This document shows positions 32,820-42,181 of a stretch of DNA of 64,000 bases, piece after piece. The notes beneath the pieces were generated by a model, which ran no database searches, was not told the DNA's origin, and saw only the letters and a program-made list of their open reading frames with translations. The stretch is from Thermaerobacter sp. FW80. Its GTDB lineage: Bacteria; Bacillota; Sulfobacillia; Thermaerobacterales; Thermaerobacteraceae. The first letter of the stretch is position 1. Every line of letters starts with the position of its first letter. The position numbers and the translations under genes were made by a program. The stretch is from NCBI RefSeq assembly GCF_004634385.1, contig NZ_CP037895.1, positions 496,001 to 560,000 of the forward strand. The letters are read 5' to 3'.

Positions 32820-34352
32820 ATGCTGCGTGTCGCCGTGGAGGCGGTGTCCCCCGGCGCCGTGCTGGCCCGCACCCTGTACGCCTCCAATGGGCAACCGGTC
32901 CTGCGGGCCGGCCATCCGTTGACCCATTCGCTGCTCCACCGCCTGACCTCCTTCGGCATCCGGTTCGTCTGGGTGGAAGAACCGGCGGTGGGCCAGGTGC
33001 ACGCCGTCGAGCCCTTGGCGCCCCCGACCGCCCTGCGGGTGGAACGCGCCCTCCACCGCGTGGCCGAGGCGGTGGTGGCGGGCGCCCCGGCCCTGCCCGA
33101 CGCCCTGCGCGCGGAGCTGGTTTCGTTGGCCGGCCAGGTGGTCGAGGAGCTGGAGGCGGTGGCCGCCGGGCCGACGGCCCCCCTCCCCTATCCCACGGTC
33201 CCGGCAGCGGACGACGGCCGGGCCGCCTGGGTCGCCGGGGCGATGAACCGCGGGGTGCTGGCAGGGCTCCTCGCCCTGGCGGGGCCCTACCACCTGCATG
33301 CGCGGGACTTCGTGCTGGCCGCGTGGCTGCAGGATGCCGGTCTGCTGCAGCCGGCCCCGCCGCTCCCGCAGCCGGCCCCTCCGGCCCCGCCTGCCCCTCA
33401 GGGCGGCGGGGCCGGGGACGACCGGCGCGCACAAGGGGACCAGGCCCCCGATCCGCCGTGCCGCCCTGCACCCGAGGGCACGGCGCAGGCCGACCCGGCG
33501 GAGCCGGGGCGGCGGGCCGAGGCCCCTCCGGACCGCAGCGGGGCGGCGGCTTCGGACGCCGATGGGGCGGGGTCCGCGCACGCGGCGCCCCCGTGCCACC
33601 CCTCGGCCGCGCTGGACCCGCCCCGGGCCGCACACCAGCCCGCCCTCGCCCACGTCCACCGGACCCTGCGGTGGCTCGCAGGGGTGGAGCTGGGCGGGCT
33701 CGTCCGCGCCCTGGTGGCCCAGCACCACGAGCAACGGGACGGCCGTGGCTACCCGGACGGCCTCCAGGGGGATGCGATCCACCCGGCCGCCCGCCGGATG
33801 GCCGCGGCCACCGCCTACACCCTGGCCCTCGAGGGCTGCATCCACCGGCCCGGCTGGCTGCCCCACGAGGCGTACGAGTGGCTGCTGGCCGAGGGGCCCC
33901 GGCTCTGGGGGGATGACGTGATCCGCGAGCTGGCCGGCGTGCTGCACCCCTACCCGCCGGGGTCCCTGGTCCAGGTCGACGGCGGCCCGTGGGGTATCGT
34001 CGTCGACTCTGCCGGTGCGCGGCGGCTGCGACCGAAGGTGCGGCTGCTGCCGGTTCGTCTGGGGCATGGGGCCGGCTGCGGCGAGGCCGGCCGGGATCGC
34101 GCCCCGGCGGGGAGGAGCGGCGAGGGGCCGGACGCTCCTGGGCCTCGCGGCCAGGCCCCGCCCGGCGCGCCGGCGGCCGCCGGCCCCGCGGCCGAGGGCC
34201 CGGGGGCCGGCGGTCCGGCAGCCGCCGGGGTGATCGACCTGCTGGAGGAGCGCACCCGCCAGATCACGGCCTGGGCCGTGGCCTGGCCGGCGTCCGCGGC
34301 ACCACCGGCATGGCCGGCGGGGTCCCCGCGCCCCGCCGGCGCGGGGAGGTGA
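32820..34352 (+). CDS. Degenerate HD-GYP-domain protein heading the chemotaxis operon
   Basis: 510 aa. The second half of an HD-GYP domain is clear: ALVAQHHEQRDGRGYPDGL, then AIHPAARRMAAATAYTLALE, the GYP segment that gives c-di-GMP phosphodiesterases their name. The preceding HD motif, normally LLHDIGK, reads WLQDAGLL, so the metal-binding His is replaced by Gln. A ~100-residue Pro/Ala-rich insert separates that region from the GYP half. The N-terminus (SPGAVLARTLYASNGQPVLR) is the usual entry to such proteins. Catalysis is doubtful; c-di-GMP binding remains possible. The ATG has GGGAGG seven bases upstream. cheX starts 6 bases after its stop. Confidence 0.8.
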   Translation: MLRVAVEAVSPGAVLARTLYASNGQPVLRAGHPLTHSLLHRLTSFGIRFVWVEEPAVGQVHAVEPLAPPTALRVERALHRVAEAVVAGAPALPDALRAELVSLAGQVVEELEAVAAGPTAPLPYPTVPAADDGRAAWVAGAMNRGVLAGLLALAGPYHLHARDFVLAAWLQDAGLLQPAPPLPQPAPPAPPAPQGGGAGDDRRAQGDQAPDPPCRPAPEGTAQADPAEPGRRAEAPPDRSGAAASDADGAGSAHAAPPCHPSAALDPPRAAHQPALAHVHRTLRWLAGVELGGLVRALVAQHHEQRDGRGYPDGLQGDAIHPAARRMAAATAYTLALEGCIHRPGWLPHEAYEWLLAEGPRLWGDDVIRELAGVLHPYPPGSLVQVDGGPWGIVVDSAGARRLRPKVRLLPVRLGHGAGCGEAGRDRAPAGRSGEGPDAPGPRGQAPPGAPAAAGPAAEGPGAGGPAAAGVIDLLEERTRQITAWAVAWPASAAPPAWPAGSPRPAGAGR

Positions 34353-34358
34353 GACGGC

Positions 34359-34841
34359 GTGCGAGCCGAGTACATCCGCCCGTTCCTGGCGGCGGCGGTC
34401 GAGGTGCTCAAGACGGACTTCGGCGTCGACCGGGTGGAGCGGGGCGAGCTGCGCATCGAGACCAGCTACTACACCACCCAGGAGGTCACCGCCATCATCG
34501 GCCTGACGGGCGAGATCGAGGGGACGGCCATGTTCGGCACCACCAAGGCGACGGCCCGCCGGATGGTGGAGGCGGTCACGGGCACCTTGCCGCCCGTCTT
34601 CGACGAGATGGCGGAGAGCGCCTTCGCGGAGTTCGGCAACGTGGTCTCCGGCCGTGCCTCCGTGCTGTTCGAACAGCAGGGCTGGCAGTGCACCATCTCG
34701 CCGCCCACGGTGATCATCGGGCGCGGCGCCATCATCTCCAACGGGCGCATCCAGCGGTTGATCGTGCCCCTGGAGACGCCCCTGGGCGAGGTCCAGCTGG
34801 CCGTGGCCCTGCGTCCGGCGGGTCAGCCGGCCCGCGCCTGA
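34359..34841 (+). CDS. cheX: CheX, CheY-phosphate phosphatase
   Basis: 160 aa, the normal size. The CheX/CheC active-site pattern is visible in DEMAESAFAEFGNVVSGRA, where Glu and Asn contact the phosphorylated Asp of CheY. TTQEVTAIIGLTGEIEGTAMF and LGEVQLAVAL fill out the fold. It removes phosphate from CheY to end the tumble signal. The GTG start has GAGGTGAGAC upstream. It lies directly between the HD-GYP-like gene and cheY, so the excitation protein and its phosphatase are made together. Confidence 0.9.
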   Translation: MRAEYIRPFLAAAVEVLKTDFGVDRVERGELRIETSYYTTQEVTAIIGLTGEIEGTAMFGTTKATARRMVEAVTGTLPPVFDEMAESAFAEFGNVVSGRASVLFEQQGWQCTISPPTVIIGRGAIISNGRIQRLIVPLETPLGEVQLAVALRPAGQPARA

Positions 34842-34858
34842 GGGGAGGAGGCAGAGCC

Positions 34859-35218
34859 GTGGCAAGGATCCTGATCGCCGACGACGCAGCCTTCATGCGC
34901 ATGCGCCTCGCCAACCTGCTGACGGAGGCGGGCCACACCGTGCTCGAGGCGACCAACGGGGCCGAGGCCGTCGAGCGGTACCGCCAGGAGCGGCCCGACC
35001 TCGTGCTGATGGACATCACGATGCCCGTCATGGACGGCCTGGAGGCCATCGCCGCCATCCGCGCCTTCGATCCCGGGGCGCGGATCGTGGTGTGCAGCTC
35101 CCTGGGGCAGCAGGCCATCGTCCTCAAGGCCATCGAGAGCGGCGCCCGCGACTTCATCGTCAAGCCGTTCCAGCCCGATCGGGTGCTGGGCGCAGTGGAG
35201 CGGGCGCTGAGCGGGTGA
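34859..35218 (+). CDS. cheY: CheY-type single-domain response regulator
   Basis: 119 aa, only a receiver domain. The acidic pocket is Asp8-Asp9 (ILIADDAAF), the phosphorylation site is Asp52 (LVLMDITMPVMDGLEA), the Thr/Ser switch is in VVCSSLG, and the Lys is in DFIVKPF. Phosphorylated by CheA, it binds the flagellar switch FliM. GTG start, with GGGGAGGAGG upstream. It follows cheX by 17 bases. Confidence 0.93.
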   Translation: MARILIADDAAFMRMRLANLLTEAGHTVLEATNGAEAVERYRQERPDLVLMDITMPVMDGLEAIAAIRAFDPGARIVVCSSLGQQAIVLKAIESGARDFIVKPFQPDRVLGAVERALSG

Positions 35219-35464
35219 GCGGTCCCTCGCGGATGGCGAGCACGGCCCGTCGCGGGGGATGAGCGCGGCCCGGCGCGGGTCGCGACCCAACCCCTCGCGG
35301 GGGAACGCGGCCCGTTGGCCGGACCCTGCCCGGCCGACGAGCCCCGGCCCGGGCGGGACGAACGCGGCCCCGCGCGCGGACCCCCGCGCGGACCGTCGGC
35401 AGGCACCGGTCGGTCGCAGCGGCTCGGGTCCGTCGGGCGCGGGCCTGGAAGGAGGGGCGGAAGC
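35219..35464. other. GC-rich intergenic repeat region
   Basis: No gene. It consists of degenerate repeats built on GAACGCGGCCCG and CGCGGG. It ends with GGAAGGAGGGG, the ribosome site of the next gene. Confidence 0.5.
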
Positions 35465-37477
35465 ATGCGACGCATGCGCTTCGGCATCGCCGCCAAGCTG
35501 TGGCTGGCCATGGGAGCCCTGCTGCTCCTCTTCGGCATCGTGGCGTACACCGGCTTCGCCGCCATCCAGCAGCTGACCGCCATCAGCGGCGAGCTCGACC
35601 GCATCGGCCGCACCCTGACCCTGGCGGCCCAGGTGCGCGCCCTGGGCGAGGAGCAGGTGTCCGCGGTGCGCGGGTTCCTCCTGACGGGCGACCCCGCCTA
35701 TCGCAACGCCGCCCAGGAGGCCGGCACCGCCATGGCCGACCTGCTGACCCAGATGCGGGACCTGGCGGCGCAGGCGGGGACCCAGGCGGCTGTGGACGAG
35801 GTGGGCACGGCGGCCAACGCCTTCCGGCAGGCGGTGGCGCCGGTGATGGCGGTCCGGCCCACGACGCCCAGCGAGGTCCTGACGGCGCTCACGCGGATCC
35901 GCGATCCCCAGGCCCGGCTGGAGGCCGCCATCGAGCGGCTGGTGCAGAACCGCGAAGCCCGGCACCAGCAGATCGTGACGGAGGAACAGGCGGCGGAGCG
36001 CCGGGCCCGGCTGCTCATCCTGGTGCCGTCGCTGCTCGCCCTGGGCGTGGGCCTGTTCGTCGCCCTCGCCCTGGCCCGGGCGATCGTCCGTCCACTGCGG
36101 CGGGTGGCCGTCACCGCCCGCCGCGTGGCCGACGGCGACCTGACGGTGCCGTTCGTCACCGTGCGGAGCCACGACGAGGTCGGCGACATGGCGCGGGCGT
36201 TCAACGACATGTTGAAGGCCCTGCGCGAGGTGCTGCGGTCCGTCCAGGCGTCGAGCCGTGCGGTGCTGGACTCCGCCCAGGAGCTGCGCGCCGCCGCCGA
36301 GCAGTCGGCCCAGGGGGCGGCCGAGGCCGCCCAGGCCGTGGGCCAGGTGGCGGCCGGCGTCACCGAGCAGGCCCAGGCCTCGGACGAGATGCGGCAGGCC
36401 GTGGAACAGCTGCGGCAGACCACGGAGCAGATCGCCACCGGGGCCCAGCAGACAGCCGGCGAGATCCAGGCCACGTCCCACCTCCTGGACCAGATGAACC
36501 AGGCCGTGGCGTCGGTGGCGACCAGCGCCGGCCGGGCGCGGGAGCGGGCCGAGGAGGCGGGGAGCACGGCCGACCAGGGCGCCGAGGTGGTGCGCCAGAC
36601 CCTGGACGTGATGGACGCCATCCGCCGCGCGGTGGAGGAGTCGGCGGAGCGGCTGCGCAACCTGGAGCAGCTCTCGTCCCAGATCGGTGAGATCACCCAG
36701 GTGATCTCCGGCATCGCCGAGCAGACCAACCTCCTGGCCCTCAACGCCGCCATCGAGGCCGCCCGGGCCGGCGAGCACGGACGCGGCTTCGCCGTGGTGG
36801 CCGACGAGGTGCGCAAGCTGGCGGAGCGGTCCGCGGTGTCCGCGCGGGAGATCGCCGGGCTCATCGACCGCATCCAGGCGGGGACCACGGGCGTCGTCCA
36901 GGCCATGGTCCAGGCCACCGATCAGGTCGAACGCGGCGGCATCATGGCCAACCAGACGGGGGAGGCCCTGCAGGCGGTGCTCGCCGCCGTCCGGGCGGTG
37001 GTCGACGACGTCCGCGCCATCGCCGACACCGCCGCCGAGCTGCGGACCAGCACCGAACAGGTGGTCCGGGCCTTCGACGCCGTCGCGGCGGTGACCGAGG
37101 AGAACACCGCCGCCACCGAGGAGATGGCCGCGGGGGCGAGCCAGGCCGGCAAGTCGGTGGAGCGGGTGGCCGCGGTCGCCCAGGAGAACGCGGCGGCCGC
37201 CGAACAGGTGTCGGCCGCCGTGGACCAGCTCAAGGCCGCGGCGGGGCGCGTCGCCGAGTCGGCCACCGCGCTGAACCAGGTGGCGGCCGAGCTGCAGCGG
37301 CAGGTAGACCGGTTCAAGCTGGCGGCCGACGCGGCGGATGGCGCCGAGCGGGCCCAGGCCGGCTCGCCCGCCCCCGCGGCCGCCCGCGACGGGGCGGTGA
37401 CCGGGGCGGTCGGCGGCTCCGTCGCCGCGGCGGTGCCGGTGGCCGCCGGCGCGGGGGGTGACGGCCATGGCCGCTGA
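35465..37477 (+). CDS. Methyl-accepting chemotaxis protein
   Basis: 670 aa. Membrane helix 1 ([18 protein letters not shown]) lies near residue 20 and helix 2 ([19 protein letters not shown]) near 190. Between them is a ~150-residue extracytoplasmic helical sensor ([19 protein letters not shown], resembling CHASE3 or four-helix-bundle sensors). A HAMP domain follows ([20 protein letters not shown]), then a long signalling coiled coil. Its hairpin tip contains [20 protein letters not shown] and [18 protein letters not shown], the contact site for CheA/CheW. Ligand unknown. It lies in the operon directly before cheW. Confidence 0.93.
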   Translation: MRRMRFGIAAKLWLAMGALLLLFGIVAYTGFAAIQQLTAISGELDRIGRTLTLAAQVRALGEEQVSAVRGFLLTGDPAYRNAAQEAGTAMADLLTQMRDLAAQAGTQAAVDEVGTAANAFRQAVAPVMAVRPTTPSEVLTALTRIRDPQARLEAAIERLVQNREARHQQIVTEEQAAERRARLLILVPSLLALGVGLFVALALARAIVRPLRRVAVTARRVADGDLTVPFVTVRSHDEVGDMARAFNDMLKALREVLRSVQASSRAVLDSAQELRAAAEQSAQGAAEAAQAVGQVAAGVTEQAQASDEMRQAVEQLRQTTEQIATGAQQTAGEIQATSHLLDQMNQAVASVATSAGRARERAEEAGSTADQGAEVVRQTLDVMDAIRRAVEESAERLRNLEQLSSQIGEITQVISGIAEQTNLLALNAAIEAARAGEHGRGFAVVADEVRKLAERSAVSAREIAGLIDRIQAGTTGVVQAMVQATDQVERGGIMANQTGEALQAVLAAVRAVVDDVRAIADTAAELRTSTEQVVRAFDAVAAVTEENTAATEEMAAGASQAGKSVERVAAVAQENAAAAEQVSAAVDQLKAAAGRVAESATALNQVAAELQRQVDRFKLAADAADGAERAQAGSPAPAAARDGAVTGAVGGSVAAAVPVAAGAGGDGHGR

Positions 37478-38342
37478 CATCGCCCTGGAGCCGCAGGGCC
37501 GGCCCGCCCCGGGTGCCCCGGAGACGCCCGGGAGCCCCGGGGCGGCGGACGTCGCCGCGGAGGCGGCCCCGTCCCCGGACCGCCGGGCCGGCGGGAGCGG
37601 GCCCGGGGCGTCGTCCCCGCGCGGGAGCGCACTCCCGGGAACGGGCGCGGACGCGTCCCGACGCCCGACCCCCGGAGGCGGCGCGGAGGCGGCGCGGATC
37701 CTCGTCCTCTGCCATCTGGCGGGCGAGGACTACGGTCTCGACGTGGGCTGGGTGCGGGAGATCATCCCATGGCAGCAGATCACCCGCGTCCCCCGCACGC
37801 CCCCCTTCGTCGAGGGCATCATCAACCTGCGCGGCCACATCATCCCGGTGCTCGATCTGCGCCGCCGGCTGGGGCTTCCCGAAGGGGAGCGGGATCGCCG
37901 CACCCGCATCGTGGTGGTGGAACGGGAGGAGGCGGTGGTGGGGCTGGTGGTCGACGCGGTCTCGGAGGTCATCCGCCTGCCCGCGGACGCCGTCGAACCG
38001 CCCGCCCAGGTCCTGGCGGTGGACGCCGGGTTCGTCCAGGGGATCGCCCGCCACGGCGACCGCCTGATCCTGGTGCTGCAGCCCGACCAGGTGCTGGCCC
38101 CGCCGGAGTGGGAGGCCGTGCGGGCCGTCCAGGAGGCGGGCGGGGCGGACGCCTCGGCGACCGCAGGGGACCCTGGGGCGGACCCCTCGAGCGACGCCGG
38201 CGCGGCGGACGGCGATGGCCCGCCAGCGGGCGCGGATGGGGGGTCCGAGGCGACGGGCGGCGCCGCCGGCGCACCCGGGAGCACGGGACGCGGCGATGGC
38301 GAGGAGGACGGCGCCTCGGTCCCGGGGGGGATGGCCTCGTGA
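37467..38342 (+). CDS. cheW: CheW coupling protein with low-complexity arms
   Basis: 291 aa, about twice the normal CheW. The CheW domain spans ~75-220: [38 protein letters not shown] and [11 protein letters not shown]. About 75 Pro/Gly/Ala-rich residues precede it and ~70 Gly/Asp-rich residues follow, so the core sits between flexible arms. The ATG at 37467 overlaps the end of the mcp gene by 11 bases, with GGGGGTGA as ribosome site. It links the receptor to CheA. Confidence 0.92.
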   Translation: MAADIALEPQGRPAPGAPETPGSPGAADVAAEAAPSPDRRAGGSGPGASSPRGSALPGTGADASRRPTPGGGAEAARILVLCHLAGEDYGLDVGWVREIIPWQQITRVPRTPPFVEGIINLRGHIIPVLDLRRRLGLPEGERDRRTRIVVVEREEAVVGLVVDAVSEVIRLPADAVEPPAQVLAVDAGFVQGIARHGDRLILVLQPDQVLAPPEWEAVRAVQEAGGADASATAGDPGADPSSDAGAADGDGPPAGADGGSEATGGAAGAPGSTGRGDGEEDGASVPGGMAS

Positions 38343-40552
38343 GCGCCGGCTCCTGGCTCGAACTGGGCGACGACGAACGCCAGCTGTTCCTGGCGGAGGG
38401 TGCCGAGCTCCTCGAGCAGCTGGAAGCCGGGCTCCTGGACCTGGAGGCCGGACGCGGCGGGCCCGAGACCGTCCACGCGGTCTTCCGCGCGGCCCACACC
38501 CTGAAGGGCTCGGCGGCCACCGTGGGGCTCGACGGCATGGCCCGGCTGACCCACGCCATGGAGAGCCGGCTGGACGCGTGGCGCCACGGCCAGGGGGAGC
38601 CCGAGGCCGGCGAGGTCGCCGCCATGCTGGCCGGGGTGGACCGCCTGCGGGCGATGCTGGCGGCGGTGGCGGCGGGTGACGACCCGCCGCCACCGCCGGC
38701 GGAGCTGCTGGCGACCCTGGAGGCGCCCGCGACGGCCCCAGCCGACGCCTGGGTGGTCGAGGCGGAGCTCGACCCCGGTTGCCCGATGCCCGCCGTCCGA
38801 GCCCTCCAGGTCCTCCTCGCGCTGGAAGACCGGGCGCCGCTGCTTGCCTCGGAGCCCGCGCGGGACGGCCTCGAGGCCACGTGGAGCGGTCGGTCGGTGC
38901 GCGCCCGGGTCGCGGCCGAGGCCTCGGCGGCGGACCTGGAGGCCGCCGTCGCCGCCGTCCCCGATGTGGTGGCGGTGCGGGTGCGCCGCGCCAGCGGGGG
39001 TGACGCCCCCCGCGGTGGACCCGCCGAGGGCGGCGCGGCCACGGAGGCGGCACCCGGCGTTGGGGCGGCCCCCACGGCCCCGGCGGCCGGCCGCGACGCG
39101 GCCGGGCTCCCAGCCGCCGCCGCGGCCGCGGCACCGACCGACGACCGCACCGTCCCGGCGGACGCCTCCCGGATCGCCGGTTCCTCCGCGACCTCGCCCG
39201 CCGGAGCGCCCGACGACCGCACCATCCGGGTCGACGTCGCGCTGCTCGACCGCCTGCTCAACCTGGTCGGGGAGCTGGTGGTCGAACGCGGCCGGCTGGC
39301 CCAGCTGGGGCAGGAGCTGGCGCGCTTGTCCGGGGCCCCGGAGGTGGCCGACGAGCTCTTCCGCGTCAACGTGCAGATCGCGCGCATCACCGGCGCTCTG
39401 CAGGATGCGGTGCTGCAGGCGCGGATGCTGCCGGTGGCCCGGCTCTTCCGGCGCTTCCCCCGCCTGGTGCGCGACCTGGCCGTGATGCTGGGCAAGCAGG
39501 TCCAGCTGGAGCTGGCGGGCGAGGACACCGAGCTCGACCGCACCCTGCACCAGGTGGTGGCCGACCCGCTGCTCCACCTGGTCCGCAATGCCCTGGACCA
39601 CGGCATCGAGCCGCCGGACGAACGCCGCCGGGCCGGCAAGCCGCCCGCGGGTCGGCTCCGCCTGGCCGCCGCCCGCGAGGGCCACCACGTCCTGATCCGG
39701 GTGGAAGACGACGGCCGGGGGATCGACCCCGAGCGCCTGCGCCAGGCGGCGGTGGCCAAGGGGCTGATCGCCCCCGAGCGGGCGGCCGCCCTGGGCGACC
39801 GCGAGGCCCTGGACCTGATGTTCCTCCCCGGCTTCAGCACCGCCGAGCGCGTCACCGGCGTATCCGGGCGCGGGGTCGGCCTGGACGTGGTGCGACAACA
39901 GCTGGAGCAGGCCGGGGGCCGGGTGGAGGTGGCCACCCGGCCCGGCGCGGGCACCACCTTCACCCTCGTCCTGCCCCTGACCCTGGCCACGCTGCGGGCG
40001 CTGCTGGTCGGGGTGGAGGGGCACCTGTACGCCCTGCCGCTGGCCGACGTGGGCGAGGTGGTGCGGGTCGACCCGGGCGAGCTGCGATCGGTGCAGGGCC
40101 GCTGGGCCACCACGGTGCGCGGGCAGGTGGTGCCGCTGCTGTGGCTGCGCCAGTTCGCCGACCCCCGCTTCCGTCCCCGCCCGGACGGCACGGCGCTGGT
40201 GGCCGTCCTGGTCGAACACCAGGGGCAACCCGTGGGGCTGGTGGTGGACCGCCTGCTGGGGGAACAGGAGGTGGTGGTCAAGGGGCTGGGCGAGCTGCTG
40301 GCGGGCACGCGGGGCCTCAGCGGCGCCACGATCCTGGGCGACGGGCGGCTGGCCCTGATCCTCGACACGCCGGCCCTGGTGACCGAGCTGGCCTTCGGGG
40401 GCGCGGCGGCCCTGGCCCAGGCGGGGACGGGGACCACCGGACGCCCGAGGGCCCTGGGCCTGCAGGCGGCGCCGGTCGGCGCAGGGGGCGAGGCTCCGCC
40501 GCCCCCGTCGGTGGCGGCGGCCGTCCGTAGCGGGGAGGCCGGGAGCCGATGA
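38339..40552 (+). CDS. cheA: CheA chemotaxis histidine kinase
   Basis: 737 aa. Domains in order: P1/Hpt with the phosphorylated His53 in RAAHTLKGSAATVGL; a P2-like segment near 130-215; an Ala/Pro-rich linker; P3 dimerisation (LLDRLLNLVGELVVERGRL); and the P4 ATPase with the N box VRNALDHGIEPPDER, then VEDDGRGID and GVSGRGVGLDVV. The last is the CheW-like P5 domain (ALLVGVEGHLYALPLADVGE). It autophosphorylates under receptor control and passes phosphate to CheY and CheB. The GTG start overlaps the cheW stop by four bases. Confidence 0.95.
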   Translation: MSAGSWLELGDDERQLFLAEGAELLEQLEAGLLDLEAGRGGPETVHAVFRAAHTLKGSAATVGLDGMARLTHAMESRLDAWRHGQGEPEAGEVAAMLAGVDRLRAMLAAVAAGDDPPPPPAELLATLEAPATAPADAWVVEAELDPGCPMPAVRALQVLLALEDRAPLLASEPARDGLEATWSGRSVRARVAAEASAADLEAAVAAVPDVVAVRVRRASGGDAPRGGPAEGGAATEAAPGVGAAPTAPAAGRDAAGLPAAAAAAAPTDDRTVPADASRIAGSSATSPAGAPDDRTIRVDVALLDRLLNLVGELVVERGRLAQLGQELARLSGAPEVADELFRVNVQIARITGALQDAVLQARMLPVARLFRRFPRLVRDLAVMLGKQVQLELAGEDTELDRTLHQVVADPLLHLVRNALDHGIEPPDERRRAGKPPAGRLRLAAAREGHHVLIRVEDDGRGIDPERLRQAAVAKGLIAPERAAALGDREALDLMFLPGFSTAERVTGVSGRGVGLDVVRQQLEQAGGRVEVATRPGAGTTFTLVLPLTLATLRALLVGVEGHLYALPLADVGEVVRVDPGELRSVQGRWATTVRGQVVPLLWLRQFADPRFRPRPDGTALVAVLVEHQGQPVGLVVDRLLGEQEVVVKGLGELLAGTRGLSGATILGDGRLALILDTPALVTELAFGGAAALAQAGTGTTGRPRALGLQAAPVGAGGEAPPPPSVAAAVRSGEAGSR

Positions 40553-42162
40553 CCCCGGCGCCCCCGAACCCGCCCATGCCCGCGGCGGGCGGCGGCGCCG
40601 CCGCGGGTTGCCGCGGTGCCCGGGCAGGCGACGCCGGCGCCCCAAGGGGTGGCGGCGGCGCCCCAGCGGGTGACGGCAGCCCCCCAACGCGTGGCGGCGG
40701 CACCGCGGCGGGTGATGGCGGCTGCGGAGCGGCGCACCCCCCCTCCGCGCGCCCCGCGCCCGACGACCCCGCATCCGCCCCGGCGGACGCGCCCCCGGCC
40801 TCGGCCCCCGGGACCGGCTCCGGCCGGCCGGTCCGCATCCTGGTGGTCGACGACTCGGCCTTCATGCGCCAGGTGATTCGCCGCATCCTCGAGTCCGACC
40901 CGGCCCTGCAGGTGGTGGGCACCGCCCGCGACGGGCTCGAGGCCGTGGCCCGGGCAGCCCAGCTCCAGCCCGACGTCGTCACCCTGGACGTGGAGATGCC
41001 GCGCCTCGACGGCCTCGGAGCCCTGCCGCAGATCCTCGCGGTGCACCGCTGCGCCGTGGTGATGGTGTCGAGCCTCACCCAGCGCGGCGCCGCCGCGACG
41101 GTGCGCGCCCTGGCCCTGGGGGCGGTGGACTTCGTCGCCAAGCCGTCCGGCGCCGTCTCGCTGGATCTCGACCGGGTGGCCGCCGAGCTGGTGGCCAAGG
41201 TGAAGGCGGCGGCCGCCATCCCCCCGGAGCGCCTCCTGCCCCCACCACCGGGGACCGCCCCGGGGGCGGACCGGCGGGGCCGGTCCGCCCCCGGGGCCGT
41301 ACCGCGGCGCGGCCCCGGGCCGCTGCCGGCCCGGGGCCGCGCCAGGCCGGTCGGCGCCGGAACCCCCGTCGTGTCCGCCGACGGGACCCGGACAGCCAGG
41401 GCCTCCGCCGCTGGCGGTGCAGCGGGCGGTGCGGCGTCCGAGGCGGGGATCGACGGGACCGGGGGCGCGGTGGCCGCCGGCGACGCGAGGACGCCGGCGA
41501 CGGGGGGCGCCCAAGGCAAGGACGACGGTGCCGTCATCATCCGGAAGCCGGTGCCGGCCCCGGCGCGGCTGACCCACCTGGTGCTGGTGGCCGCCTCCAC
41601 CGGGGGACCGGGAGCGCTGTACCGTCTGCTGGGCGGCCTCCCGGCAGACCTCCCCGCCGCCGTGGTGGTGGTCCAGCACATGCCCCCCGGCTTCACCCGG
41701 GCGCTGGCCGAGCACCTGGACGCCGTCTGCGGCCTGCGCGTGCGCGAAGCGGCCGAGGGGAGCCGGCTGGTGGACGGAACCGCCTGGGTCGCCCCCGGGG
41801 ATCACCACCTGCACGTGGGTCCGGGCGGCGTCCTGGGCCTCGACCGCAGTCCACCCCGCCACGGTGTGCGGCCCGCGGCGGACGTCACCTTCGCCTCGGT
41901 GCCCCCCGCCCTGGCCCGGCGCACCATCGCCCTGGTCCTGACCGGCATGGGGGTCGACGGCGCCGCGGGGGCGCGCTACCTGCGGGAGCACGGGGCGCGC
42001 ATCTGGGTACAGGAGCCCGCCAGCTGCGTGGTCCCCGGGATGCCGGTGGCGACCGCGGCCCTGGGCGTCGTCGAGCGGGCGGGGACGCCGGAACAACTGG
42101 CGGCGTGGCTCGTCGAGACCCTGACCGATCCCGGCGCCGAGGCCACCCCGGTGAGACCGTGA
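40549..42162 (+). CDS. cheB: CheB protein-glutamate methylesterase
   Basis: 537 aa, far longer than the usual ~350. A ~90-residue Gly/Ala/Pro-rich N-terminus precedes the receiver domain (ILVVDDSAFMRQVIRRIL; phosphorylated Asp in VTLDVEMPRLDG). A ~100-residue linker follows, then the methylesterase domain with the catalytic triad: Ser in AASTGGPGAL, His in VVVQHMPPGF and Asp in LTGMGVDGAAG. It removes methyl groups or deamidates receptors as feedback. ATGA overlap with cheA shows translational coupling. Confidence 0.93.
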   Translation: MTPAPPNPPMPAAGGGAAAGCRGARAGDAGAPRGGGGAPAGDGSPPTRGGGTAAGDGGCGAAHPPSARPAPDDPASAPADAPPASAPGTGSGRPVRILVVDDSAFMRQVIRRILESDPALQVVGTARDGLEAVARAAQLQPDVVTLDVEMPRLDGLGALPQILAVHRCAVVMVSSLTQRGAAATVRALALGAVDFVAKPSGAVSLDLDRVAAELVAKVKAAAAIPPERLLPPPPGTAPGADRRGRSAPGAVPRRGPGPLPARGRARPVGAGTPVVSADGTRTARASAAGGAAGGAASEAGIDGTGGAVAAGDARTPATGGAQGKDDGAVIIRKPVPAPARLTHLVLVAASTGGPGALYRLLGGLPADLPAAVVVVQHMPPGFTRALAEHLDAVCGLRVREAAEGSRLVDGTAWVAPGDHHLHVGPGGVLGLDRSPPRHGVRPAADVTFASVPPALARRTIALVLTGMGVDGAAGARYLREHGARIWVQEPASCVVPGMPVATAALGVVERAGTPEQLAAWLVETLTDPGAEATPVRP

Positions 42163-42181
42163 CGCGGGAGGAACCCCACCC

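Noticed and set aside
32246-34865. Extension of the FAD-oxidase frame to 1,392 residues
   Set aside because: The added part is the reverse complement of the HD-GYP-like and cheX genes and of a repeat region. A GTG with a good ribosome site at 32237 gives the normal family length.
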